NCBI GenBank assembly: GCA_007122045.1
Contig: SKJM01000305.1
Coordinates: 1 to 10,749 of the forward strand
From: Planctomycetales bacterium
GTDB taxonomy: Bacteria; Planctomycetota; Planctomycetia; Pirellulales; Thermoguttaceae
Direction of reading: 5' to 3'
Length of the DNA: 10,749 bases
Each line of letters starts with the position of its first letter. The stretch's first letter is position 1. Below, piece by piece: positions 1-6,727 of this stretch. The notes beneath the pieces were generated by a model. It was not told the origin of the DNA. It saw only the letters and a list, made by a program, of their open reading frames with translations, and searched no databases. A program made the position numbers and the translations under genes.

Positions 1-23
1 GGTTTGTATTTGCGAATGCCCAT
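1..23 (-). CDS. rplB: Ribosomal protein L2, N-terminal fragment (cut by window edge)
   Basis: Only the first seven codons and two bases of the eighth are inside the window. They read MGIRKYK followed by CC, which is proline whatever the third base. This is the usual beginning of bacterial L2 (MGIRxYKPTSPGRR), a core protein of the 50S subunit near the peptidyl-transferase centre. The position directly after rplW matches the conserved S10 operon order. The bases upstream of the ATG contain only a weak GGA-type ribosome binding site. The call rests on a very short peptide plus gene order; together these make it secure. Confidence 0.9.
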
Positions 24-58
24 AATTCCAATCGTTCGTCAGCGTTTCTCGCCGGCCA

Positions 59-88
59 CCGCCCGGCCCGATAACCGGCCGCGGGCGG
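59..88 (-). other. GC-rich intercistronic hairpin between rplW and rplB
   Basis: CCGCCCG at 59-65 is an exact reverse complement of CGGGCGG at 82-88, giving a seven-base-pair stem. It continues inward as GCC (66-68) with GGC (77-79) past a two-base bulge, with an eight-base loop. It lies in the 73-base gap between the rplW stop and the rplB start. No T-run follows on the minus strand, so it is not an intrinsic terminator. A role in mRNA stability or in tuning downstream translation is inference. Confidence 0.4.
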
Positions 89-96
89 CAAGACGG

Positions 97-423
97 TTAG
101 AAGAAATCAATCCGGTGCTCCGGGTCCAGGGTAACGATGGCCTTCTTCCACGCCTTGGTCGTGCCGTAGCGGAACCGGGTGCGGCGCGGCTTCCCCCGCC
201 GGTTCTGCGTGTTCACGCGAACCACCTTCACGTCGAACAATTCCTCGACGGCTCGCCGAATGTCGTCCTTCGTCGCCAGCCGGTTCACCTCGAACGCGTA
301 CGCGTTGTTCCGCGTGGCCCGGTGCATGCCCTTCTCCGTCACCAGTGGACGCAGCACGACTTGGTACGGCTCGAACTCAATGCCCGGGGGACCAACCTTC
401 ACCGCAATTGTCTTCGATGCCAT
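97..423 (-). CDS. rplW: 50S ribosomal protein L23
   Basis: L23 binds domain III of 23S rRNA beside the polypeptide exit tunnel and is the docking site for trigger factor and SRP. The 108 residues contain the family signature VLRPLVTEK (23-31), the block YAFEV (42-46) followed by ATKDDIRRAVEELF (50-63), and the basic NRRGKPRRTR stretch (74-83). The N-terminal roughly 20 residues before the VLRP motif are longer than in E. coli L23 (about 100 residues in total). Its ATG overlaps the rplD stop by one base (TAATG). A strong GGAGGAA lies seven bases upstream, inside the end of rplD, so the two genes are translationally coupled. Member of the S10 operon. Confidence 0.97.
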   Translation of the reverse strand: MASKTIAVKVGPPGIEFEPYQVVLRPLVTEKGMHRATRNNAYAFEVNRLATKDDIRRAVEELFDVKVVRVNTQNRRGKPRRTRFRYGTTKAWKKAIVTLDPEHRIDFF

Positions 424-1223
424 TATTCCGTTCCTCCGCCGGGGGCGCCGGCCGCGGGTTCCTCATCCGGGGCATTGGCCGATGTCCCGGCATCATGGTC
501 GGGGGGGCCGGCCGCTGCCGTCCCATCGTCGTTCGGTACGTCGGCCGGTGCCGCAGCCTCACCCTCCGGCTCCGAGCCGCTCGTCACCCGCCCGTTGGCG
601 GCCACGCGGTCGCGAAACGCCAGCAGGGCCGAGCGGGTCATCAGCATCCGGCGCGGGCGCAGCACGTCCAGGGCGTTCAGGTCCGATACCGGCAGAATCG
701 TAACCCCCGGCAAGTTCCGAACGCTCTTGTAGACGTTCGTATCATGCGTCTCGACGGCCACCAGCAGGGTCTGGCCGTCGATCCCCAACGCTTTGAGGAT
801 CGCGGCCATCTCGCGAGTCTTCGGTTCCGTAAACTGCAACTGGTCGATGAGCGTCACCTCGTCGTCGGTAATGCGGGAGGCGACGGCCATTCGGGTGGCC
901 AGGCGGACGGCCTTCTTGGGCAAGTGGTAATGGTAATCGCGGGGCCGGATGGCGAAGATATGCCCCCCACCCCGACGGATGCCGCTGCGGCGCGAACCGG
1001 CCCGCGCGTTCCCCGTGCCCTTCTGGCGGTACATTTTCTTGGTGGTTCCGGAAACCTCGCTACGGCTCTTGGTCTTCGCCGACCCCTGCCGCCGGTTCGC
1101 CTGATACATAACCACGGCATCGTGCATCAGTTGCTTGCTGATGCGGGGGGCGAGCTGCGCGGGATCGATCTCGACCTGCCCCACCTCGGCGCCCGTTCGA
1201 TCATATACCGGCAAACTGACCAT
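423..1223 (-). CDS. rplD: 50S ribosomal protein L4 with acidic C-terminal tail
   Basis: L4 binds 23S rRNA with a globular domain and a basic loop reaching into the exit tunnel; in some bacteria it also represses its own operon. The globular and loop parts are clear: the basic loop KKMYRQKGTGNARAGSRR (62-79) then the RGGGHIF region (84-90), and the C-terminal nucleotide-fold-like part through residue 207 (RSALLAFRDRV). Family members usually have about 205 residues. Here residues 208-266 form an extra tail rich in Ala, Gly, Pro, Asp and Glu, with 12 acidic residues and one basic residue. The tail is in frame up to a TAA that overlaps the rplW start. It sits 64 bases downstream of rplC. The ribosome binding site is weak (GACGAG-like). 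Confidence 0.97.
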   Translation of the reverse strand: MVSLPVYDRTGAEVGQVEIDPAQLAPRISKQLMHDAVVMYQANRRQGSAKTKSRSEVSGTTKKMYRQKGTGNARAGSRRSGIRRGGGHIFAIRPRDYHYHLPKKAVRLATRMAVASRITDDEVTLIDQLQFTEPKTREMAAILKALGIDGQTLLVAVETHDTNVYKSVRNLPGVTILPVSDLNALDVLRPRRMLMTRSALLAFRDRVAANGRVTSGSEPEGEAAAPADVPNDDGTAAAGPPDHDAGTSANAPDEEPAAGAPGGGTE

Positions 1224-1287
1224 GGCTCGTCTCGATTCTTGCTCTGTTGGATGGCTGTTTGGTGCGTGCCCCGCCCTGCCCCGCCCG

Positions 1288-1977
1288 CTAGCGGACCTTA
1301 TTGGTTTGCCGAATCAGGAGATACCCCCCGTTCGGCCCGGGAATGCCGCCTCGGACGACCAGCAGATGGTTCTCCGGATCGACGCGCACCACCTTCAGGT
1401 TGCGGGTCGTGCACTGTTGGTTGCCGTAGCGGCCGGCCATTTGGGAGCCTTTGAACACGCGGGCCGGATCGGCGGCGCAACCGATGCCGCCCACGTGACG
1501 GTGGACTTTTTTCACGCCGTGCGATGCCCGCTGCCCGCGATAATTGTGCCGCTTCATCGCGCCGGCCGTGCCTCGGCCCTTGCTGGTTCCGGTGACGTCG
1601 ACCGCTTCCACTTCGCCGAGGGCGGCCACGGTTACCTCCTGGCCCACTTCATAACCGTTCACCTCGCCGCGCAGTTCGCGGACGAACCGCTTAGGCTCGC
1701 ACCCTGCCTTCGGGGTAGGCTCGACGCCGGCCGTGGATCGCGATCGCTGCCGCTTGCTGTCGAGCCGGGCAACGTGGCCCCGCACGGAACGAATGGCAAG
1801 GCGACGCGGCTTATCCAGATAACCCAATTGCACGGCCTCGTATCCGTCCCGTTCTCGCGTCTTCACTTGGATAACGTGACACGGACCCGCCTGAATGACG
1901 GTGACCGGGATGGCCGCGCCTGACTCGTCGTAAACTTGCGTCATCCCGACCTTGCGGCCGAGTAATCCTATGGTCAT
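1288..1977 (-). CDS. rplC: 50S ribosomal protein L3
   Basis: L3 is an early-assembly 50S protein whose extension reaches the peptidyl-transferase centre. The 229 residues begin with the typical LLGRKVGMTQVYDE (5-18). They contain the family block GTSKGRGTAGAMKRHNYRGQ (130-149) followed by SHG and HRHVGGIG, then RVFKGSQMAGRYGNQ (173-187). The glutamine at about 149 (RGQRASHG) aligns with the glutamine that PrmB methylates in E. coli L3. The protein is about 20 residues longer than E. coli L3, mostly through a basic insertion around residues 74-100. A GAAAGG-like ribosome binding site precedes the ATG. It lies 99 bases after rpsJ. Confidence 0.97.
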   Translation of the reverse strand: MTIGLLGRKVGMTQVYDESGAAIPVTVIQAGPCHVIQVKTRERDGYEAVQLGYLDKPRRLAIRSVRGHVARLDSKRQRSRSTAGVEPTPKAGCEPKRFVRELRGEVNGYEVGQEVTVAALGEVEAVDVTGTSKGRGTAGAMKRHNYRGQRASHGVKKVHRHVGGIGCAADPARVFKGSQMAGRYGNQQCTTRNLKVVRVDPENHLLVVRGGIPGPNGGYLLIRQTNKVR

Positions 1978-2076
1978 CGGTCTTGCCTTTCGTCGCCTCG
2001 CATGGCGGGAGGTCGCGGCCTGAAGCCGGGTTTACCCGCCAGGCTTCCGTTGCATATTCAGAATTCGCTTGGGTGG

Positions 2077-2406
2077 TTACTGGCGGCTGGTCGCCTTGAT
2101 CTTGATGTCAACGCCGGCCGGAAGGCTCAACTTGTTCAGGGCCTCAATGGTCTTCGCCGTCGCCTGCATGATGTCGATCAACCGCTTGTGGGTTCGAATC
2201 TCGAACTGCTGCCGGGCTTTCTTGTCCACGTGGGGGCTGGAAAGGACCGTGTAGCGTTCGATGCGAGTGGGCAGCGGGATGGGCCCGTGCACAATCGAAC
2301 CGGTCCGCTTGGCCGTATCGACAATCTCGGCCGCGCTCTGGTCCAGAATCGCGTGATCGTAAGCTTCCATCCGAATGCGGATGATCTCCTGAGTCATACC
2401 GGCCAC
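2077..2406 (-). CDS. rpsJ: 30S ribosomal protein S10 (NusE), probable GTG start
   Basis: S10 is a head protein of the 30S subunit and, as NusE, a partner of NusB and NusG in transcription antitermination. The sequence from the internal ATG (2397) is unmistakable: [17 protein letters not shown], then [20 protein letters not shown] and the long-loop region [21 protein letters not shown] place the start at the GTG at 2404-2406 (protein begins MAGMTQEI, 109 residues). A GGAGA lies six bases upstream of that GTG, whereas it is 15 bases from the ATG at 2397. If the ATG is used, the protein has 106 residues. First gene of the operon, downstream of a promoter at 2477-2505. The reading frame stays open far upstream to about 3714, but that part is antisense to another gene. 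Confidence 0.95.
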   Translation of the reverse strand: MAGMTQEIIRIRMEAYDHAILDQSAAEIVDTAKRTGSIVHGPIPLPTRIERYTVLSSPHVDKKARQQFEIRTHKRLIDIMQATAKTIEALNKLSLPAGVDIKIKATSRQ

Positions 2407-2451
2407 GATGGTTCTCCGGGTCCTTTTCCGACGCCCACTTGTCAAATAACG

Positions 2452-2467
2452 CCACCGCCGAGGGTGG
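2452..2467 (-). other. Small stem-loop at the 5' end of the S10 leader
   Basis: CCACC (2452-2456) and GGTGG (2463-2467) form a five-base-pair stem with a six-base loop. It starts within a few bases of the predicted transcription start, so it could protect the 5' end of the operon mRNA. It is too small to claim as an L4-type regulatory leader. Confidence 0.3.
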
Positions 2468-2476
2468 AAACCTTGG

Positions 2477-2505
2477 AGTTTAGCACTTGCCGCGGAAAGC
2501 GTCAA
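2477..2505 (-). promoter_or_regulatory. Sigma70-type promoter of the S10 operon
   Basis: On the minus strand, TTGACG (2505-2500) is followed after exactly 17 bases by TAAACT (2482-2477): five of six and four of six consensus matches with ideal spacing. Transcription would start near 2470, giving a leader of roughly 63 bases to the GTG of rpsJ. It is the only good promoter pattern I found between rpsJ and the membrane-protein gene upstream. Use of the vegetative sigma factor is inferred from the match. Confidence 0.65.
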
Positions 2506-2517
2506 CACCCCGCCGGG

Positions 2518-2527
2518 AAATTTTTTT
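2518..2527 (-). promoter_or_regulatory. A/T tract at the UP-element position of the S10 promoter
   Basis: The minus strand reads AAAAAAATTT here, in otherwise very GC-rich sequence. With a start near 2470 the tract covers about -48 to -57, where the distal subsite of an UP element binds the C-terminal domain of RNA polymerase alpha. UP elements are typical of strong rRNA and ribosomal-protein promoters. Position and composition are seen; function is inferred. Confidence 0.5.
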
Positions 2528-2642
2528 CCCGCTCCGCCGCACCCCCCACACCGGCGGGCGCGGCGACCGATCGGACATGGGCCGTTTCGCTCCCGCCCCG
2601 CCTGAGGCCCGACAACGCGCGCGCCCAGAGGGTGTTTTCGGC

Positions 2643-3962
2643 TCACGAGTCGAACGTCGGCCACTTGCCCCGGCGGAACCGCAGGGCCACCACCGCGCTT
2701 TGAGCCATGCGGTCCTCCAGGTTCGGCCGGAAAACCGTAAGGATCAGCAGCGGCAGATACCAAGCCATGTACAGGCCCCCCTGCGGGACGTGCCAGAACT
2801 GCGAACCGAGCATCACTGCCGCGGAGCAGCTTAACAAGGTCCCCAGGTTTTTCTGGGCCGGCCAAATGGCAAGGCTTGCGCAGAGCGCCACGTAGGCAGC
2901 GGCCACGGGGATACGGAATACTGGCGAGTACTGCGCCCAAAATCCCGACGCATCCCGCGCCACGAACCCCACCAGGCCGAACATGTGCCGCAGGGCGAGG
3001 GGGAACTCGGCCGTCCCCATCAACGGCAGCAGCAGGACCGCCATGAGCAGGACGGCGGATGCCGCGGCCACCGAGAATCGCACCAGCCCCCGGCGCCAAT
3101 AAAAACCACACCAGAGCGGGAGCAGGAACAGCGGGTAGAAGACCAGCGCCCCGGATAACCCGATCAGCAGCCCGGAAACAACCGGACGGCGGTACATGGC
3201 AACCGCCCACACGAGCAGTGCAGCGGGTACGCCGTGGTCCAGCCGGCCGGTCATCTGGCTCGAGTAGAACAGCAGCAGGTAAAGCGTTCCTGCGGCTACC
3301 CCCGTATGAATGTTGTCGAAGTGCCGAAACCCTACCAACGCGATGCCCAGCACCAGCGCCAGGTGCGCGAGGATGATCAAGGCTCGGGAAAAGGTCAGGC
3401 TCAGCAGGGCGCGGCGATACGCCTCCGTATTCGTCCGGTCGACCGCATCGAGCGTCTTCTCGCTCACGGCAGCCAACCGCAGCAGCGGCAGGTAGCCGGG
3501 CGTCGCTTCCGTCACGAGCGGTTGCCCGGCGAGTTGGTATTCTAGTCTTTCCTGGGGGTTCATGATGACATTGGCCATCAGGAACACCAGAAGCGAGCCG
3601 CCGGTGAACGTCAGCCCGCTCGCCGAAAGGTTCGGCTCCAGCAGCGGCCGGCGCACCATGACCGGGTCCAGCAGCAACCGGACCAGGAAGAAGCCGCTCA
3701 CCGCGAACACCCAAACGTAGCCGCCCTGCACGAGCGCCGGCATATCTTTGACCAGGCCGTGGAAGATCAGCAGCAGGCCGGGCGAGAAGGCGATCAGGGC
3801 CATCAGGTCGACGTTGCGCACACTCCAGAAGCGGTGGAACTTGAAGAAGATGCCGATGGTCATCAGCGCCGAGACGTAAGCCCAGGTGGTCGGGCTGAGC
3901 TGGAATTCGAAGAGGATCTCGCGCATGGCCTTCGACGGAACCGGGCTGTAGTCGCCATCCAC
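2643..3962 (-). CDS. Polytopic membrane protein of unknown function
   Basis: I do not recognise a named family. The 439-residue protein has about eleven hydrophobic segments, roughly at 24-40, 52-70, 79-98, 116-133, 192-211, 218-234, 245-281 (two), 295-313, 352-367 and 395-411. A longer polar stretch at about 134-190 lies between the fourth and fifth. Many helices with intervening aromatic and Pro-rich loops ([18 protein letters not shown] at 275-292) recall GT-C-fold glycosyltransferases of the DUF2029/GT87 kind, but no catalytic motif is evident, so this is a weak guess. The start used is a GTG at 3962. An ATG at residue 13 (3926) is an alternative, and neither has a convincing ribosome binding site. 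It lies 236 bases upstream of rpsJ on the same strand. The separate rpsJ promoter argues against shared regulation. Confidence 0.8.
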   Translation of the reverse strand: MDGDYSPVPSKAMREILFEFQLSPTTWAYVSALMTIGIFFKFHRFWSVRNVDLMALIAFSPGLLLIFHGLVKDMPALVQGGYVWVFAVSGFFLVRLLLDPVMVRRPLLEPNLSASGLTFTGGSLLVFLMANVIMNPQERLEYQLAGQPLVTEATPGYLPLLRLAAVSEKTLDAVDRTNTEAYRRALLSLTFSRALIILAHLALVLGIALVGFRHFDNIHTGVAAGTLYLLLFYSSQMTGRLDHGVPAALLVWAVAMYRRPVVSGLLIGLSGALVFYPLFLLPLWCGFYWRRGLVRFSVAAASAVLLMAVLLLPLMGTAEFPLALRHMFGLVGFVARDASGFWAQYSPVFRIPVAAAYVALCASLAIWPAQKNLGTLLSCSAAVMLGSQFWHVPQGGLYMAWYLPLLILTVFRPNLEDRMAQSAVVALRFRRGKWPTFDS

Positions 3963-4185
3963 CGGGGGGTGGGCCCCATTTTCGCGACGGGCATCGTCAT
4001 GGCGACTCGATGAACCACCCGCGAGCCCCGAAAGTGGGCCGCGCCCCAGCCCCCGCCGGAGATCGAACTCCCAGCGCGGGCCCGCGTGAACGGTTACGGG
4101 CTGGGCTGCTGTAAACCCCCAACTTATCCGTTCCGTTAGGGCTTTTCAACCCCCCAACCGCCCGCGGAAGCCAGGCTCCATTCGG
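3963..4185. other. Intergenic spacer with perfect palindrome and inverted repeat
   Basis: No gene is supported in these 223 bases. CGCGGGCCCGCG at 4075-4086 is a perfect 12-base palindrome. An imperfect inverted repeat, roughly ggccccattttcg at 3971-3983 against ccgaaagtgggcc at 4028-4040, brackets the left half. Neither is followed by a T-run, so I do not call a terminator. A T-arm-like string at 4059-4072 does not belong to a tRNA. Confidence 0.5.
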
Positions 4186-5358
4186 TTACCGGTCCTCCCC
4201 GCGGACCTGCTCGAAGTAGAACACGCCCTTCTTGTTGGCCGTGGCGATGTCCAGCAGGCCGTTGCCGTTGATGTCGACTACCTCGAAGTGCATGCCGACC
4301 CCGCTGTCGTCGTCGATCACGTGGCGGATCCACTCCGGCCTGCCGTCGCGGCGCCGCAGCTCGTACCAGCACAGCAGGGCCGGCTCGTCGGCGCCGGGGT
4401 CGCGCCCGTTGTGGGCGTAGTACCGCTTGCCGGTAACGAAGTCCATCAGGCCGTTGCCGTTGATGTCGGCCAGCACCACGGCGTGCGTCTGCGAGAAACT
4501 CCGGTCGATTTCGTGGGTCGTCCAGCCGTCGGCCGTCTGCTCGTGCCACCAGATGCCGTAGTCGTGGGCGCTGGTGGTCAGCACCTCGGCGCGGCCGTCG
4601 CCGCTGAAGTCGTACACGAGCATCTGGGCGCAGGCGGGACCGAAATTGACCCGGTGAAACTTCCAGGGCACCTCGGTGCGGTCCTCGGGCGCCTCCCACC
4701 AGCCTTCCCGGCACACAATGTCCAGCCGGCCGTTGCCGTTGATGTCGCCCACGCCGAAACCGTGATAGTACCGCTGGATTCGCGGATCGTCGGGGCCGGC
4801 GACGACGTGGATGGTCCAGGGTTCATACGGGTCGTCGCCGGGCGTGGCCCACCCCATCTCGGGAATGCCGGCCACCAACTCCATCTTGCCGTCGCCGGTC
4901 AGGTCGACCCAGAGCGGGTTCTCGCCGTTGGTCACCGCCACCGCCTCGTTTCGCTTCCACGGTCCACCGCCGGCCCCGGGGTTCTCGAACCACCAGGTCT
5001 GCTTACCCGGAAAGTCGACCACCAGCAGGTCGGTCCGCCTGTTGCGGTTCACGTCGCTGGCGAAGCAGAGGAAGGCGTCGCTGTAGCCGACCACGGGGAA
5101 TTCCTTGGGCTCCTCGAGGACCGGCACCATGTTCCAGTCGGGGGCGGCGTAATAGACGCTGCCGGCGGCGATGTCGAGCCGGCCGTTGCCGTTGAAGTCG
5201 CCAACGGTGGCCCCCTCGGAGCGGAACACGGTATCGAGCTGCGTCCTGCGGAAGCGGATGGACGCAGCCGCCTCGTCGGCCGAGGCCGGAAGCGTCGCCC
5301 CCGACACGATCAGAACGAACAGGGCGGTGGCAGCACGACATTCTTCCGACGTTTTCAT
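4186..5358 (-). CDS. Secreted FG-GAP/VCBS repeat protein, predicted seven-bladed beta-propeller
   Basis: Residues 1-27 are a signal peptide (hydrophobic core about 9-23, signal-peptidase I site after PASA), so the protein is exported. The mature part carries seven FG-GAP/VCBS repeats, each marked by a calcium-binding-type loop: DFNGNGRLD (54), DVNRNRRTD (102), DLTGDGKME (152), DINGNGRLD (205), DFSGDGRAE (250), DINGNGLMD (298) and DINGNGLLD (362). The 45-64 residue spacing fits one blade each and a closed seven-bladed propeller like the integrin-alpha head. No catalytic domain is fused to it, so it is probably a binding or structural module; ligand unknown. I chose the ATG at 5358 (390 residues) over an in-frame start at 5409, because GAGGAA lies four bases upstream (5363-5368) and the signal peptide begins there. 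It has its own promoter at 5431-5459. Confidence 0.9.
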   Translation of the reverse strand: MKTSEECRAATALFVLIVSGATLPASADEAAASIRFRRTQLDTVFRSEGATVGDFNGNGRLDIAAGSVYYAAPDWNMVPVLEEPKEFPVVGYSDAFLCFASDVNRNRRTDLLVVDFPGKQTWWFENPGAGGGPWKRNEAVAVTNGENPLWVDLTGDGKMELVAGIPEMGWATPGDDPYEPWTIHVVAGPDDPRIQRYYHGFGVGDINGNGRLDIVCREGWWEAPEDRTEVPWKFHRVNFGPACAQMLVYDFSGDGRAEVLTTSAHDYGIWWHEQTADGWTTHEIDRSFSQTHAVVLADINGNGLMDFVTGKRYYAHNGRDPGADEPALLCWYELRRRDGRPEWIRHVIDDDSGVGMHFEVVDINGNGLLDIATANKKGVFYFEQVRGEDR

Positions 5359-5430
5359 GGTAGTTCCTCGTTTCAGATTGGTTACCAGATACCCAACGCC
5401 CAGGGCCAACGGCTTCGGGGTTGCCTATCT

Positions 5431-5459
5431 ACTCTAAGCGGCAGAGTCGCCGGAGTCAA
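5431..5459 (-). promoter_or_regulatory. Sigma70-type promoter of the FG-GAP gene
   Basis: TTGACT (5459-5454), 17 bases, then TAGAGT (5436-5431) on the minus strand. The start would fall near 5424, leaving a leader of about 65 bases before the ATG at 5358. The same spacing and TAnAnT-type -10 occur at the S10 promoter, which supports the reading. It lies in the 120-base gap downstream of the TPR gene, so the FG-GAP gene can be transcribed independently. Confidence 0.55.
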
Positions 5460-5478
5460 GAAGCGGCCTACCCGTCCC

Positions 5479-6312
5479 TCACGGCTCCGGATCGCCGCGA
5501 GGGGATTCCTCTGCCTCGTCGAGGGGGAATTCCAGGCCCGGAACGAACATCTCGCCCTCGGGCACTTCGGCCGGCGGTGCGTCGTCCAGCCCTTCCAGAC
5601 CGAAGTCGGTCCCGGGGGTGAACACGGGCCCGTCGGGTAGGGCATCGAGGTCGAACTCGGGGCGGGAGGCGGGGAAGTCGGGCAGGTCGGAAGCCCGCGG
5701 CTGCGGCTCCCACTTGGCGAACCGATCGGCCAGTTCCCGGACCGATCGCTGCCGCAGCGCCGCCAGCCGGTCCTCGGCCACCGCGGCGAACGGTCCCTCC
5801 GGCCACCGCTCGACCACCTCGGCGTAGCGCTCCACGGCCTGATCCAAGTCGATCTGGGCTTCGTAGGCCCGGGCAAGCCCGAAAGTGGCACGCTCCAATA
5901 GGGCCTGCTCTCGCGACTGTTCCAGGACCATCAGGTACTGATCGATGGCATGGCGCAGCTCATGGAGGGCGCTGGGCTTGTCCTCGAACAGGAGGTCGCA
6001 GCCGGCGGCCAGCCGCAGGTCGGCGGCCGACGTGGCCGCCCAATGCGCGACGCGGCTGCCGGCATGACGATTGACCACGTCTTCCAACTCGCGGGGCTCG
6101 CGCGTTTGAATCGCGTGAAAGTACTCCTCCCACGCCACGGTCGCCTGCCGCTGGGCCATGGTGCGCCATACCGCAAAGGCGACCGCGGCCGCGGCAATCA
6201 AAATCACCACGCCCAGGATCGCGTTCTGATACGGCCGAATCGTCTCCACACTGGAAGCCAGCCAGTCGGCCAATTCGTTCTTTTCCAATTCGTGGCGGCG
6301 CTCGCTCTTCAT
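5479..6312 (-). CDS. Membrane-anchored TPR protein (YfgM-like architecture)
   Basis: The 277-residue protein has a charged N-terminus (1-29, MKSERRHELEKNEL), one transmembrane helix at about 31-49, and an Ala-rich helical region (about 55-200) with tetratricopeptide-like helices. The clearest is RATFGLARAYEAQIDLDQAV (141-160) with ERYAEVVERWP following. Such N-in, C-out single-pass TPR proteins resemble YfgM of E. coli, which works with the Sec translocon and periplasmic chaperones; this is architectural similarity only. The last 75 residues (203-277) are Pro- and acid-rich and probably disordered, an addition relative to YfgM. GAGGAA lies ten bases upstream of the ATG and a strong promoter at 6399-6427. 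The downstream FG-GAP propeller gene is on the same strand but has its own promoter. Confidence 0.85.
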   Translation of the reverse strand: MKSERRHELEKNELADWLASSVETIRPYQNAILGVVILIAAAAVAFAVWRTMAQRQATVAWEEYFHAIQTREPRELEDVVNRHAGSRVAHWAATSAADLRLAAGCDLLFEDKPSALHELRHAIDQYLMVLEQSREQALLERATFGLARAYEAQIDLDQAVERYAEVVERWPEGPFAAVAEDRLAALRQRSVRELADRFAKWEPQPRASDLPDFPASRPEFDLDALPDGPVFTPGTDFGLEGLDDAPPAEVPEGEMFVPGLEFPLDEAEESPRGDPEP

Positions 6313-6398
6313 GGTCGGGCATTTCCTCGAAAGAAGGTCGGCAGGCCCCGCGCCGGGCGGGCATGCTGCCGGCGTCGGCGTGAAGGCCCCAAAAACGC

Positions 6399-6427
6399 AG
6401 TATAAGTGTCTGCCGGGGGCCGGTCAA
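6399..6427 (-). promoter_or_regulatory. Near-consensus sigma70 promoter of the TPR gene
   Basis: TTGACC (6427-6422), 17 bases, TATACT (6404-6399) on the minus strand: five of six matches in each hexamer and ideal spacing, the best promoter in the window. The start would be near 6392, about 80 bases ahead of the ATG at 6312. Confidence 0.75.
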
Positions 6428-6727
6428 GGCCGCGCGGTTTGACACGAACGGGCCAGTTGGCGGGATGTCGGGCCGATTTCCTCCCCGGACCCACTGGCCG
6501 AATATGGCCACCCACAGTACCATGCTTTCCCTTTAGGCCAGCGGTAAGGAGCGACGTTTCACTCCGGACAACCGATATGCCTGCGCGTCGAGCCGTGAGA
6601 CGGACAGAAGTGTCCATCCTGCGGGCAAATTTCGGCTGCAATGTCCGTCCTGCCGCCAGGTTCCGACCAGTCGCTCGCATTGTGCAGTCGCCCCGAACGA
6701 TTTCGGAAAGATCACCCGGCACCACCG
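6428..6727. promoter_or_regulatory. Divergent spacer upstream of the UvrD-type helicase with TGTCC half-site cluster
   Basis: No gene is supported in these 300 bases. Four copies of one pentamer are visible: GGACA at 6566-6570 and 6602-6606, and TGTCC at 6611-6615 and 6642-6646. The middle pair forms a GGACA-GAAG-TGTCC inverted repeat. The last two sit in an 11-of-12 direct repeat, TGTCC(A/G)TCCTGC, at 6611-6622 and 6642-6653, 31 bases apart (about three helical turns). I found no convincing -35/-10 pair for the helicase on the plus strand. An operator role is inference. Confidence 0.35.

Noticed and set aside
2417..2445. Second TTGACA (2445-2440, minus) as another rpsJ promoter
   Set aside because: At 17-base spacing the -10 position reads GACCCG, with no resemblance to TATAAT.
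2515..2530. GGGAAATTTTTTTCCC as an intrinsic terminator of the membrane-protein gene
   Set aside because: On the relevant strand the hairpin is followed by GC-rich sequence rather than T-rich. It fits better as the A/T tract upstream of the S10 promoter.
2407..3714. rpsJ reading frame open far upstream, suggesting a 545-residue fusion
   Set aside because: That part overlaps the well-supported membrane-protein gene in a different frame, is low-complexity Ala/Arg/Gly-rich, and lies upstream of the rpsJ ribosome binding site and promoter.
4050..4110. T-arm-like string (GGGAGTTCGATCTCC on the minus strand) suggesting a tRNA or tRNA remnant
   Set aside because: The T-stem pairing fails at the position next to the loop. 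No D-arm, anticodon arm, acceptor stem or CCA can be assembled around it.
4288..5640. 450-codon open frame on the plus strand
   Set aside because: It is antisense to the FG-GAP gene and the end of the TPR gene. Its repeated His/Val/Gly text is the mirror of the FG-GAP repeats.
6439..6467. TTGACA on the plus strand as the helicase promoter
   Set aside because: The -10 position at 17 bases reads GGGATG, and the site is more than 250 bases from the start codon.
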